From Gonapodya prolifera JEL478 (Eukaryota; Monoblepharomycota; Monoblepharidomycetes; Monoblepharidales; Gonapodyaceae): a stretch of DNA of 64,000 nt. A program made the position numbers and the translations under genes. Under the pieces are notes generated by a model that was given only the letters and a program-made list of their open reading frames with translations, was not told the origin of the DNA and did no database searches. Location: NCBI GenBank assembly GCA_001574975.1, contig KQ965750.1:372001-436000 (forward strand), in the 5' to 3' direction. Positions 1 through 12,289 of the stretch are shown piece by piece (position 1 is the first letter of the stretch; each line of letters opens with the position of its first letter).

Positions 1-911
1 CACGCGTCATTTCTTTTTCTTCAAGCAGGCGGATCCGATAGAAGCAGTTACAGTTTCAGATGAAAAATACACCAGGCGATAATGGCGATGTGATCGACTT
101 TAAAGCTAGCACTACCTTGAGTGGGTCTAGGAACAATTTGCATCTACTCAATTTGAATATCTGTTTGCATTGCATTCGCGAAATTCAAAAATCTTATGCC
201 GCTGAGACCTTTTGCCTTGGTCAGTTCACCACTCCCAGCCCTTGAGACCCTTCCAATCTTCAACATCGAACGGAATCCTCGCCTGGGACGCATCCGCCAG
301 CCATCCACGGCTCTTCTAATACGCGCGTGCTCCCACGAAGACGCCCTCATTGCCACCCGACAACCGTCTTAGCAAGCGCTCAGGGGATCGCGACGGGTCC
401 GAGGACTCAACGACAAGGACTACAGAAAGACGCCGATCAATCACTAAAGAAGTCTTGACGGAGGAGCGCGCGTCGCTGCCCTATACTCTACTTTGTGTAC
501 ACCTTCCGCCCCCACATTGTTGGAAATGTACTCTTCAAGACCCAGCCCCATCGTAAGTGTCTCTCGATAGCTGCCAGGCCATCGCCCAACTAATAACCTC
601 TTTAATGCACCTTATCGCGGATAACGCTTGTTGCGACTCTGTGCATTTCCATATCGGGATTTGGTTCTCATCCATCGCTGGCACTATCCTGGCACTACGC
701 CATTACTACATCGACATTCTCTCTGATGCTGCATTGCTATTTACAACCTCACACTGTACACCTCAATTTTACCGGCGCAACTTTGGGTGGATGTTGGATG
801 CGCTCCCATGTGGCTACACTTCCTTACTCGCGGTCTTGTACTCCCCGTCTCCTCCACTCTAACTAAACGATGAACGCGATACCAACATTTGCTAACCCGT
901 GACGTCGCTTG
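1..911. other. non-coding window edge upstream of the UPF0658 gene
   Basis: Only short, mutually inconsistent frames are present and none resembles a known protein. The last few hundred bases before position 912 presumably hold the promoter of the UPF0658 gene. I see no tRNA, repeat or confident partial gene here. Confidence 0.5.
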
Positions 912-2490
912 ATGCCTCCCAAGATCCCTGAAACCATCTATGGTCGTCTCACTCTGTTCTGTGGCATTGTAGAGGCTGCCGTCATCATCATCCTTGAATC
1001 CATTATCGCGTACTTCTTTGGAAAAAGTACCAACCCGACGGAGGGTGTTGTGAGCCCCGTGAGGGGTATCCCTGTCTACTTGACAGTGTTTTCCCTCGCT
1101 CAGGTCTTTTCCGTCATCCTTTGCTGGGACGCGGTAAGTATTGCCGTTCTTCAGCAAATTGTTGTGGAGTTCCGAGGATATGACCTGAGGAGATATTCAG
1201 TGGTTGTGGGAGGTTGTCATCTGCGGGAATCGCGCCATACACACTGTGAACCTGAACGGTTCTTCTTGACTGTGATGCATTTGACCATCATAAGAAATTG
1301 TTGTCATCCCTTAGTGCGACCTTCTCCTTAACCTCGTTTTTTCTACTTCCCGACCATATTGTCTTTTGTCAGCTCTACCACAAAAACACCATCCAAATCA
1401 TCGGATGGGTCCTCTTCAACTTCGCTACATTTGCCTACTCCATATTTCAATACAACCAGATGATAGGCCTGTTCGAGTTCGACCCCCTGAATCCCAACCC
1501 CGAAATCACCGACCCGGATGCTCTGAAGTCCATCCGGCCCGCCCTTGTGGTCATTCCGATCATTTTGGGTGTATTCCAACTAGTGGACCTAGTTTTAGCG
1601 TGGAAACTTTATCAGGAGTTTGGTTGGAGGATATACAAAAAGATCGGAGCGGACCCGAGGATGAAGAGTAAGTGGATTGCGTTCGAAGTTCAACGTGTTC
1701 TTTCGACTGATTTTTGTACGCCTACCAACAAAATCTGCGATTCGACTCCTCTGTGTGCAATCTCTGCTTCAAGACATGTACCGATGGTACCAAATTTTCC
1801 TAATGCTACTGAAATTCGACTTCTTTTTCGCGGTCGGGTTCACCATCCAGTTCCTTGCACTCATCCTTCAGAAAAATGACCCCGAGTTTGCCATAACTGT
1901 TGCTGCAATTCCAATCGCAGCCATCATTACCGCAATGGCTGTGTATGGGGTGAGTGTGCTCGAACAAAGAAATTACCCTCACCTATGGTACACGACATGC
2001 ATTAACTCACTTTCCTTCTGCTTCTGCTGAAGGTGCGGAGAGAAGATCGTCGCATTCTTGCGGTTTTTATGCTGGGACTGGTCACTCTCCTGGCATATTT
2101 TATCTTCAAAATCTGGCGAACATATAACGCCCAGGACCCGGAGAGAGAAAAACGATATCAGTCAACCCGGAAATACCTCACTTTCTTTGGTGAGTACTCA
2201 CATTTTCTGCGCATTCATGGATCGACCTCGATCCCCGCCTACATGTTGATGCTTGCAGGGGCTCTGTCGATTTTTGTGGTTGCAATGACCCTTGTTGTGG
2301 GTACCATTTGCTGGATGAACTTTGGCAGGGGACTACAGCAAATCCGTAGGTCACCCGTCCAATTGACGTCAACTTGGATCCCGAGTTTCATTCCAAATTT
2401 GTTGTAGTTTTGTCTTCGGGTCGCCCATCGACCGCCAATGCCGCCAATGGAGCTCCGCGTGCGGAACAACGAAAACCTATTGATGTATGA
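912..2490 (+). CDS. UPF0658 family Golgi membrane protein
   Basis: Six exons joined by short GT-AG introns: 912-1133, 1373-1667, 1774-1949, 2033-2189, 2259-2345 and 2408-2490. Phases agree throughout and give 339 residues. The product is a multi-pass membrane protein with about seven hydrophobic segments. Family landmarks are NTIQIIGW at the start of exon 2, the WYQIF..LLKFDFFFAVGF segment in exon 3, VRRE at the start of exon 4, and FGRGLQQ near the C-terminus. These match the fungal UPF0658 family (S. pombe C23H3.04 type), which is annotated to the Golgi; its molecular role is unknown. The ATG at 912 is chosen because the TTG just before it is not a normal eukaryotic start. The last intron (2346-2407) is inferred, because without it the protein would end in an unrelated tail. 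The gene is the last host gene before the AT-rich block. Confidence 0.9.
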
Positions 2491-5109
2491 TACCCGGTTA
2501 AGAATGTTTTCACCATCTTATTTTTTGTGATGTAATCGTAAGAACGATGAACGAAGTATTCTGATTTCGACCAAGCCATTAGTTCCACTGGGTGTTGAAT
2601 AACAAGTAGCAGATCATATACAGTAGGGAGAGGACAAATGTCAGTCACAATGTTTAAACAGATCTGATGCTAACCAGCCAAATACAATTCATATCTTCCA
2701 TCTCTACAATTCAAAGCCCTCAAATATTGTCTCATCTATTGATGGCAGATCCCAAACCATTTAAACAATGGCTTGTGACATTGTCTTTAAGTTAAAAGCA
2801 TGACCATTCACTACATTGATTTGAGTTCCAGTAACTTAGTCTTCTTTTGCCTGTGGCTCACTCATTTGTTCCAGTGTGGCACCGAATATCATTAACAAGC
2901 CACATCCATCTTTCAAGAGCCAAACCAGTCCCTCACTGTACGTGTACACATAACAAGACATGTAACATTTTGACCATGACAGGGTGACACATAGGCCAAG
3001 GAACTGGCCTCACTTCTATCAGATCAAATGTAATTGATTAATTTGAGTCAAATTCACTATCTGTTCATGACATGACACTACAAGTTTTCCAAGAGTAAGC
3101 ATGCTGAAGTCTGTGCAGGCCTCTGTTGTGAACAGGTTATGACCAGTTTTGTCTTGGAAGACCCTGATCTCAGGTCTTTATTAATTTAGGGTGGAAGCAT
3201 CAAAAAGATCAGGTGAGTAATTGTTTCAACTTGAATGAGGTATTAAATTATGTTAAATCAGCCCAAGGACCACACTGTAGGTCACAAACTATCACCAAGG
3301 TTTAGATACCATGATTGCACTAAGGTCAAATTAATTGGACACATATAGTTTGCTGGAGCTTATGATGTCTGAATATATTTGTATGTCACATTGGATACTG
3401 AATCAATCTTCCAATGCTATAATTGAAAATAAAACTATTACAGAGAGTATGCAGAGTGTTTGGAATACTTTGTGTAAGTAAGATTCATTAACAGAAATCC
3501 AAGCAATGACACACAGACATATGATTTTATATGAGTCAAAGAAATTAGCAGAAACTGGGAGAGCGTTGGAAACAATGGAGTCAATGTTTGGATTGAGATA
3601 AAATTGGATTAAGTCAAGAGATTTCATGAAGGGGAGGGGAAACAGATTATCTGATTGGAAAATAGCCTGTTGTGGTTGATAAATTATGTCCATTTTCTGC
3701 ATAAGTTGACGACAACTAAGATGTTTATCACCAACAAGTTGGAAAGCCATAAGTGCAGCAAGCTTTTCTTTCAACAGGATATTTGTTGTAGACTGACACA
3801 TGATGTGCTTTATAATTAGAAATATCTCCAATTTCAAAACCAAATTACAACACCTTATTGTGATGTGAAAATGAGTGTGAATATCAAAAGAGCTCAAAAG
3901 TATGATCCTTTGTTGCTATTTGTCTGAGGTTACTGTTCTGAGGCTGGGGTACCAGAATTCGGAGATAAACCCCCACCGCAAGTATCTAGATAAGAGCTAA
4001 GTCAGAGCTAACTTGGTAGAAAATTAATTAAAAAATTCTATGGTGAGATTGTCACCTCTCTGAAGCTCAAGGGTTTTGTGTTTGGGTCAGCTGGTGGGGT
4101 ATGTAAGAATCATGACAGTTACAGCATATCCACTCTTGGAAAGTTAAATTTGAAACTGAGCTAGAATTTTGAAGGTATCATGAATTTCCCCAAATAGGTA
4201 CCTTGGATGTTGATGATATATCCTACATGGAAGGTAGTATTTCCATAACTTGAGTATCTAATTTTAATGGTGACCAATGCCTTCTTCAGTCTAAGCACAA
4301 GGTCAGGAATACATCATATAAACTGGTTATTGAAAGTGGATTTATATGCCCAAGATTCTTTGCTAAAGTCAGCCATCTAATCACAATATGTAAATAAAAA
4401 CTTGCAAAAATTGATTGCCCAAGATATACAAAACTATGATGTTATCTGTTGCATCTTTATCTGCACTTGGAGGAAGCACTGCTTTGCACAATTCCCATCA
4501 CAAAATCTAGTGGGTCTATTATCACATTACAAGATTAACCTGTTTATTGGTTGATGATTGGCAATGAAGAATTTTTTCATGACACAATCTGATTATTAGA
4601 TAATAAAAAACATATAAAAATAATTAATAGGAAGGCTTGTATTATTGTAATTGGAATGCTGAGCTAATTTGTATGTTGTTAAATAGGTCTTTTCATCCTT
4701 TGAATTTAGACAATAAATTTAATAGTTCTTAGACCTCTCCTTACTGATGAGTTAATCCCCATAACTGGCAATATTCTCTCATGTAAAATGTAAATTTGAA
4801 GGAGGGCTTGCAGTGTACATTTGCTAAAGATGTGCATGATACTGAGCATTATCTCCACATAGAATGGATCATTGCATTTAGTAAATAAAAGTTTTGAATG
4901 CTCTTGAAGCTGACAGACACTCTGCATTTCTTGACAGGAAGGGAATTGTACTGGAATCAGACAATTGGGTTGGTGGGAAGACCTCAAAAAATACTAAAGT
5001 GGCACAAGTTGTCATCATGATAGTTGACTCTGTAGGAACTACAAGTATTCAAGATCATCAACAAACATTCACCAAACAACCTGCAATCAATGCATAACAT
5101 TTTAAGTTA

Positions 5110-5225
5110 ATTGAGTGACAATGGGATGTCAGAACCTTTTTCTTTTGTTCCTATCTATTGTCAGTCTTCCACAATATATTCCCAAAGTTGGGTGTACCAA
5201 ATGCTTGAATATGGTGGTCAGGACT
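5110..5225 (+). repeat. inverted repeat arm A (partner at 13,935-14,050)
   Basis: On the opposite strand, 13,935-14,050 reads the same segment with scattered substitutions. Shared landmarks are GGGATGTCAGAACC, CTATCTATTGTCAGTCTTCC and CCCAAAGTTGGGTGT. The similarity covers about 110 bases. It is part of a degenerate element family of unknown class, not a gene. Confidence 0.75.
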
Positions 5226-5329
5226 GAAGAACTTAAGGATAAACCCCTGCTAGAAGCTGTGTGCCCTGTAAATTGCCAAAAAAACTATGCACAAGATAGA
5301 TGGGAATTTCTCTCCTTCAACTCCCTTCT

Positions 5330-5546
5330 GTCTGTCTGACATGGCATTATTCACCTTACACAGACAACAATGTGACCCAAATTCTGAAAGACAGGGAGGA
5401 ACTGAACCACTGAGGATAATCTTTGAGGAGTGTACAAAATTCCAGATCACCAAACTGTGGTGTATCAAGCAAGGCACAGCTGTACTGAACCTCCAATGAG
5501 TGCAAGCCTTTGGTCTCCCCAAAAAAGTGTACCTAAACACATATAG
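5330..5546 (+). repeat. degenerate repeat family R1, copy 1
   Basis: This copy shares landmarks such as TCTGAAAGACAG and ACCTAAACACATA, in the same order, with the right part of the copy at 12,290-12,960; it matches the copy at 9,150-9,720 more weakly. It lies immediately left of the hAT element, which may have inserted at or near its edge. No coding capacity is evident. Confidence 0.55.
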
Positions 5547-5548
5547 AT

Positions 5549-5745
5549 CAGAGTTTCACGTAGGGCTACGAGGGAGCAAGTAACTTGCTCCCTGGGGAGC
5601 AAGTCAACACCCAACTTGCTCCCTCGGTTATTGGTCAACTCCCGAACTCGCTCCGTCAACAATTCTCAAGCTCCAAACTCACTCCCTCAGATGGGAGTCA
5701 ACTCCAAACTCCGCGAGTTGACTTGGTTGCAACTCGCAGGTTAAA
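5549..5745. repeat. left terminal and subterminal repeats of the hAT element
   Basis: The terminal inverted repeat is followed by several copies of GGGAGCAAGT or its complement ACTTGCTCCC at close spacing, including adjacent inverted pairs near 5,575-5,600. The mirror-image cluster lies at 7,650-7,863. In hAT elements such arrays bind the transposase; this function is assumed from the family. Confidence 0.8.
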
Positions 5746-5777
5746 TAGCAGGCTAAATTTAGAAAAAAAATTAATTT

Positions 5778-7640
5778 TCAAGTTGCAATATTACAAACAT
5801 AAAGTCCCAACTTAATAAAGTATTGCTTCATATACATTAATTCAGGATATTCCTGCTTCCACTTCTTTAATAACATTATGTTTCTAATCATTACAGGTCC
5901 AAGATGGGACCTCTGGTCCCTGATAACATTCCTCTCTGTGGAAGATATCTGCTCCAATTCTGCACTGGTCCCTGGAATCCCCAGGTAGTCTTGCACCATC
6001 TGCTGGAGTCCTGGAAGGTCTCCACTTCCCTTCCAGTACTCCAGCAAATCCATCCTCCATGGCCTCCTGGTCTCCATCAAGTACTGGTCCAGTTCCCATT
6101 GCATATCCTTGTCCTCATCAAAATACTCATTGCTCCTGCATCCTCAGTGGCTGAAGTCTGACGCCAAATGCCACCACCTGTTGCAACACTTGCATACCTG
6201 TTGTCAAATGTTGCTCAGATGGTGGCCTCCGCCTTGTCCATGTACTTTGTTTCCCATCTTTGTTCCCACATCCATGATAGCTTGTATGCTACACAACCTA
6301 GGTGAGCTGCATGAGCCTGTAATCTGCAGGAACGTGTATGTATGATCAAATATACATAACAAGTCGTAATGTGCATGGAACTCACCTACAGGAACGTGAT
6401 GCCAAACTTGGGGCACGCCCTGCAGGTGCACTCATCTAAATACATGACCACAGTAGTGGCACAGCACTTAACACCTCACACTATATATACCATGTCAATG
6501 GATGTCACCTGAGGCTATGGTGACAGATATGGGCAAAACAGCAAACATGCAAGTCAACCTCACTGACGTCCACTGCCATCATGCCAGAGTTTGCGATTGC
6601 TTGCATCATGGTATCATTGTTGCTTGTGTTGTCCATTGTGAACAAGATGACCTGTTTTCATGTTTGGAGAATTTGTGAAAGTGCCAGCACCAGACCAACA
6701 AAAATATAGTGTAACTCACCTTTTTTGTAACCCCAGTATTTCCAAGTGCTTCTAGCAAAATCCTAGCAACATTCTCTCCTGTATGGGGGCCCTTCACCTG
6801 TACAAAGTCCAATAGGACCTTGTTCATGCACCAGTCTGTCCCCACCCAATGTCACAGCTGCAAAGCTGTACTGCTGGTCCCGCGTGGTCCATATGTCTGT
6901 TGTGCATGCAATTTGTGTGCAATCAACCTGTAGAGAGCACTTAATGGTTGTGGTAACAATAAATTTTGACAACACTCACCTGCAAAAGGTCCCAAATCCT
7001 CCCTTGTAAGCGCTCCACCTCCTGTGGAATATCCCCCTTAATCATATCTCCTGATATCTGGGGGACTTTGGGGTTTGCTGTGTGAATCATCAGCAGGAAC
7101 CACCAGTTTGTTGGCCACAACAATCCAATCAAGCATAAATGCTTGATAGGGCTCATCAATGAACGCCTGTAAGTGGTGGTTGAAACTTGTTTGGTGATAC
7201 AATTCTGGGCATTATCACTCACCTGGACTGGATCTCGCTTCCATTTCCCAGATGCCATGTCCTGGAGGGTAAGCTGATTGCTGGTGGGGATTCTCTGCTG
7301 CTCCAGTTTCTTCATTATGTCAGGGTCCCTGATGGTGTCCACGTGGGTCTGGAGGGTTGACGTTGAGTGGTGTCAGGCCATATCGTAACTAATGGAAAAA
7401 ATGGAAGCAATGAAGCAGAAAATAATAACAAATTGTACCATACTCACGGTTTTGCACTGCATCCATTCTGTCCAAAACGATGGCAGATTGCCCTCTTCTC
7501 TGCACACTTCTCCTGCTTTTTAAAGTGTCCATTGCAAAACACCCATGGCTCTTCCCGCTTGGGAGTGATGAATTGTTTTGCAGCAATCCATCCATTGCCT
7601 CCTGGTATACTTGGTCCACCTGCGCTCATATTGTTTTTTT
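5778..7640 (-). pseudogene. hAT transposase, frameshifted
   Basis: Read from high to low coordinates. An N-terminal Cys/His-containing segment (about 7,560-7,450) may be a BED-type finger. A block with TTDIWTTRDQQ (about 6,930-6,860) is the hAT DDE-domain signature, followed by GPHTGENVARILLEAL (about 6,800-6,750). TMDNTSNND and CCFAHICHH follow at about 6,640-6,540. A C-terminal dimerisation block (6,104-5,778) contains LEYWK, LQQMVQDYLGIPGTSA and R.HL.P. Several GT-AG introns separate these parts. The frame must change near 7,080 and near 6,850, and one candidate frame has an in-frame stop, so the copy is judged inactive. If the true exon boundaries differ, one shift could be an artefact. 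Expected role: cut-and-paste transposase in the nucleus. Confidence 0.85.
6283..6510 (+). repeat. hAT internal segment shared with 16,708-16,946
   Basis: About 230 bases here and at 16,708-16,946 are alike in the same orientation. Both begin ATGCTACACAACCTAGGTGA and end near GTGGATGTCA or ATGGATGTCA. Parts of the shared segment contain GTGAG-type donor sites in the transposase reading direction, so it probably spans exons and introns of a related transposase gene. Confidence 0.8.
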
Positions 7641-7649
7641 TTTTTGAGA

Positions 7650-7863
7650 GGGGTTCCAAGGAAGTTGACTTGGAGTTGGCTAAATTAAACTTGCTACTTG
7701 CTCCCTTGACCCTTTACAAACTCCCAACTTGCTCCTTCATAAATCAAGCCAACTCCTGAACTTGCTCCCTTGCAAAAACCCCAACTCCACTTGTATTTGT
7801 GAGTTACAAGGGAGTAAGTTGTCAAGTTTCAACTCGCTCCCTCATATCCCTAGTTTCACTATG
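7650..7863. repeat. right terminal and subterminal repeats of the hAT element
   Basis: Counterpart of the left cluster, with repeated ACTTGCTCCCTT-like motifs and their complements. It ends in the inverted terminal sequence TCATATCCCTAGTTTCACTA. Motif density is similar to the left end and orientation is mixed. Confidence 0.8.
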
Positions 7864-9149
7864 TCATCAAAAGTGTGAGCATCAAGAAAATTGATTTTGC
7901 CCTCAAAAGGGAGCAAAATTTCCAATTCTGTGTTTGAAACTATTGGTTGTTCCTGCATGATTTTAGTGGTTTAAAAAATTATATCATGGACTTAGCTAAA
8001 ACAATTTTACGATTGATTCCATCATTTCAATAGTAGAAATGATGCAAAAGCATCTAAAGAAATTCTTTCCTTCCATTGTGCAATAAACACACTTATTCAT
8101 TATAGTCATTTTTCCATGATCTCACTCAAATTTTTCTTAGAGATACTTGAGTGTGTAATGTTTCATTGTTTGATTGGAAAATGATGACAAATAGTGGTTT
8201 GGGAAAAGATAAAAAGAGTTGGTAGTAAGACAATGCATGCAAAGATTTCACAACTTAAAGACCTTCAAATATTTACCTTTCTAATACAAATTAATTTAAG
8301 TAAAGGCTAACTTAATGTGCAATTTGGCAAAACTGTAGTGTCTGCAAGAGTGTGTATGTGCATTGTGCACGCAATTGAACAGTGAAATCAGGTTTAGCAA
8401 GTTGGCTATTAGAATGTGTTGCAGATTAAACAAGACTGAGTTGCTTGGCTTGTGTTGACATGGAGTGTCATGCCAATTGCGCTGCCGCGGTCACATGGCC
8501 CGTGCACCCTGGCACTTGGCCATGTTTTGTCAACTGGGGCAGGAATGAATCATTTGCCAAGACTGCCTCAGGAGAGTTTCTTTGGCAACATGTAGTTGCT
8601 TTAGTGTCTAATATCATTTGCTACAACTGCCTCAGTCCATTCACCATGGCATCTGTGTTTGGTATTACTACCTGACAATGGAGAGGCCACTCACCATTTG
8701 TTGTGCAACAAGCTTGTTTGAAAAGAACCTGGATTTGTCTTATATGTAAACATTTGGATTTTGTTTCCCATTGTAGTATCATAAATGGTCCCTCCTCCTA
8801 AAATTATATAGATTACTTAAATATTGCTGAAATGCAAATCACCCCTCAAGATATCACCACAGAGAGAATTTTGATTCATCCCAAACCCTTTTGGTATGAA
8901 TATTCAATCTGGGTATTTCATGGTTGGATTTGAAACCTTTTCCGACATTGAGATTTGAGGTACTTCTGCTAACATTGCTTGGGTGATTTTGAGAAGTCTT
9001 GAATTGAAGAAAATTATTAAAAATTCTTTTTTTGCTTGCAATATCAATTAATATTTATATTAGGGACCTTGCGCAGAATTTCCTTCAGCAATTTTCACTC
9101 ATGTAAAAAATTGTTATTCTCCTCCATTAAAGCAGCAGCTTCATCAAGT

Positions 9150-9720
9150 ATACTCTAAACTATTAATTAGAACATATTTGAATTTATCCTCATCCCCAAA
9201 TTTCTCACCCTGTGTCTTGGCAAATTGTTTGACATCAGTGAAAAGTGCTGAATGATATTTTGCGCAAGGCCCCTATTGCTTAATTTAATCAAATTGGAAA
9301 AACTAAAAATCACTTGACATGATAAATTCAAGTTTGAATTTGTGCCCCAAGGCTTTTTGGCCAAGAATAAATTTGCAAAAAGTCTACATAAAATATTTTG
9401 CCAAATTTGAAGTTGGAAAACTCCTCTCTTTTAATCTTTCATATATTTAGGTGTTCTTTTTTCAGCCAAGGAAGAAAACCCTGCTGGGAGGATCATGTTC
9501 TATAGACTGTGGAAAAACTGTGTCATAGATTGATGATCATATCTCTCCTGTGTGTCCACAACAGGAACACCAAACATGAAGTAGAATAATGTGGTCTCAA
9601 TTCTGAAGGACAGAAAGCACCCAAACTTGCAAGCTTCTGCTGGAAAGCTTAATATTTGAGTTAAAGGATGCAGTGTGGTGCATAGCAGTTACTACATGTC
9701 AATCTTTCAAGCAGGATCAG
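9150..9720. repeat. degenerate repeat family R1, copy 2
   Basis: Aligns in the same orientation with 12,290-12,960. On the minus strand both contain the peptide start MAKK.WGT, and on the plus strand both contain TTTTTAGGTGTT-like and TCAGCCAAG landmarks and a TCTGAAGGACAGA block. Divergence is high. No intact protein is seen, and the class of the element is unknown. Confidence 0.6.
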
Positions 9721-10283
9721 TGTCAATGTGAGTCTCTGTCTTATAGACAGAAGTGATGTGGGCATCAAAGCAATGTGTTTCAAAGTATATGGAGGCACTG
9801 CTGTAATGCAAAATGCATTATGTATGTACACTACTAGAGAAGATGATAACAGTGGGGAATGTGGACTGTCCTATATGAATTGATTTGGGATACCCCAGGA
9901 AAAATGTTTTGAACATTATGAATCCACTCCACCTCATCACAACTTCCAAAAAAAACTGCCAATTTATTCTCATAAATTAAGTAAAATACATATAGCAGCA
10001 TCCACCATCAGATTGCATAATTTGCAGTAGTTCCCTAGTAAATGGGGAGAAACCATATTGACAGCCAGATGGTGAGTTACTTTTCAAATGTCAATTTTTA
10101 CATCAACACCAACTAATCAGGTTAGAAAAACTTGCAAATAATCTTCTATATGCACTGTACAATTGCTTTTAATTGACCAATTAATTATTTCATTTATGTC
10201 ATGTGCTAAATTGTGCCAATATAATACCTTCCAGGAGGTGGTACTTGTAATGATATGAGGATTTACTTATACTTAGCAAGTAG

Positions 10284-11310
10284 CTAAAGGAGTTGATCAT
10301 CTCCTAGGTAGATAGCACTATGCTGTATGGTACCTCCCTGCGCAAGGGGGGGTGACAGTCCACCATACGTAGATGGCACATAAACATAACAAAATAAATA
10401 TGGTGGGACCAACACCAATGTCCACACAGAGCCCAAAACATTTGCCCTCATCCAGTCAACAAATCCAAAGAGCCCCAAAGAGCCCCAAAGGGCTTCCCAC
10501 TGCATTGCCTAAACTCGCCATTGCAGTTGCCAAAAACCCAAGCTCCCAAAACCAAGACCTGCCTTGGTCTGTCCACCCTGTTTCAGTGGCCTCATGCAAC
10601 CAGTACGCCAAATGCCCATTCAAGCCAAAGATGAGCCCCTATGCTTGCCTGCAGGGGTCTCTGTTGCATCCCATATGCCTACACCCATTCAATGCCAGGG
10701 GCAGTCCACCTGCCTGTTTCAGTGGCCTCACTCACCTGGCACACGTCCAAACCACACTTATGGTACCCAAAATGGTTCCTACGCATGCATCTAATGCCAT
10801 TCCCACAGATTGCGCAAGTCCATTGGGTTGGCATCGCCCCCAAAACACACATTAAAAAAAGTGGTTATCCCGGCTCCCCTTGCACGTCCCCAGCTCCGGG
10901 GTGCTCTCTACAGGTGGTTTGAGAGTGCACAGGTATCCCATTTGGTCCTGTAGCATCTTGTGCATCGCTCCGCAATCCTTGTGAGTTGTGATCGCCAAAA
11001 CAGTTCTGTGCAAACGCATGGAAACATCTCTGCTACTGATGGGCTCAGCAGCTCATCAGTACAGTCTCCCCAAGGGTGCAATGGGTGCCTGGGAAGAGCT
11101 CACTGCGCAGGAGTTCAAGTCAGTGCCAGACTCCTGCACATTCCACCACATGGGTCTGGGTCAGTGGCAAATCACATAGCTTACAGGCACCAGCTTGGTG
11201 AATTGCCACTAGACCCAGTTGCCACTGCAAGAGGGTGACACAGTCCTGGCACAAGACCATTGAGTGGGGGGAGAGGTTGTGATGGGGGCAGGTGTGTCCA
11301 CGCACTCAGA
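10284..11310. other. GC-richer island inside the AT-rich block
   Basis: This kilobase is clearly richer in C and G than its surroundings yet still poor in CG. It has internal short repeats: GAGCCCCAAA in tandem near 10,470, and TGTTTCAGTGGCCTCA near 10,580 and 10,710. A 160-codon plus-strand frame (10,373-10,855) is rich in Pro, Ser and His, resembles nothing I know, and is probably fortuitous. It may be part of another decayed element. Confidence 0.4.
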
Positions 11311-12289
11311 TGGTACTTCTAATGCTAAAAAAGGTTAAAACATAAACTAAAGCTAAATATAAATTATGTTATATGTCCAAAGAATCTGTAATGATTGAGG
11401 ATGAAGATAACTTGTTAGAATGCAAGTCTTGGTGTCATAATGTTTCAAGTTTTGGATGGATGCTGGGTCAGGGGAGGCAAGGTAATGCTCCAAAATTTTA
11501 AAATAGATTTTTTGGGGTGGAGCAAAACTTCTAATTCCACAATTTGATACTATTTGTGTTTGTTATTTTTCATTGTTTCTGAGGTCAAAAAGGTCAGTTA
11601 TCTAGACAAGATTGTCCAAAAGTAGAAAAGGAATTCTTTTTGACCTAATGTCTGTGTAAATAAGCTAAAAAATCGATTTGAAGTGGTTTTCAAAGTTAAA
11701 AGTGATGTGCTTTGCAAACCATGATGTATTTTGTGGATTTATGTCCCAAGGCAAATCCATTGGAAGAGCATTTTGAGGCAACAAAATTTAGGGCATTTCT
11801 GAAATTATCTATCTGAAATTGCTTCAAGAAAAAGCAAAATATGTGCCCTACTTTGTGCATTTTGAATCATCTCCTGTTGTACCTGCAATTCAAATAAGGA
11901 AATTGTGTTTTTGATTTGCTTTTGATCCTAATAGCAGTTCTTCAACTTCACGCTTTTCAAGAATGGTGTCATCTTAATTTTAATGCATTAGGTACATTTA
12001 TTGTGGCAAAACTGCTACCATTTGGTTGGGAAGTGTTCATGAGTGATCTGATTTGACATTTGCAAATTCTTCTCTTCTTCTACATACAAGACCACACTAT
12101 TTTAGGGCATCCTGAGACATTTATTTTATTCTTGTCAGTCTTGTTTTGCTTTCAAATCATGATCACATCTCTGTTGATGTGCCAGTCACTGACAGATCAG
12201 GGGAGATCTTCACCAGAGTGGTTTCCCCCCATCTGGTGCAAGTTCTTTCCCCAGGGAACACAAAAGTGGTGAATGGTTCCATTGAGGTT

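Larger units (their letters stand above)
5549..7863 (-). mobile_element. hAT-superfamily DNA transposon, decayed
   Basis: The element is bounded by imperfect terminal inverted repeats: CAGAGTTTCACGTAGGG at 5,549 and, on the other strand, CATAGTGAAACTAGGG ending at 7,863. Each end carries a cluster of short subterminal motifs of the type AACTTGCTCCCT in both orientations (about 5,570-5,740 and 7,650-7,850). Such clusters are typical transposase-binding regions of hAT elements. The interior encodes a hAT transposase on the minus strand with several introns. I could not see an 8-bp target-site duplication: the flanks ATATAGAT and TCATCAAA do not match. The element is therefore old, rearranged, or its ends are misplaced by a few bases. 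Confidence 0.85.

Noticed and set aside
5541-7871. Target-site duplication of the hAT element
   Set aside because: The eight bases on each side (ATATAGAT and TCATCAAA) do not match, so none is claimed.
10373-10855. 160-codon frame in the GC-richer island
   Set aside because: Low-complexity Pro/Ser/His composition with internal nucleotide repeats and no start context or homology; probably chance.
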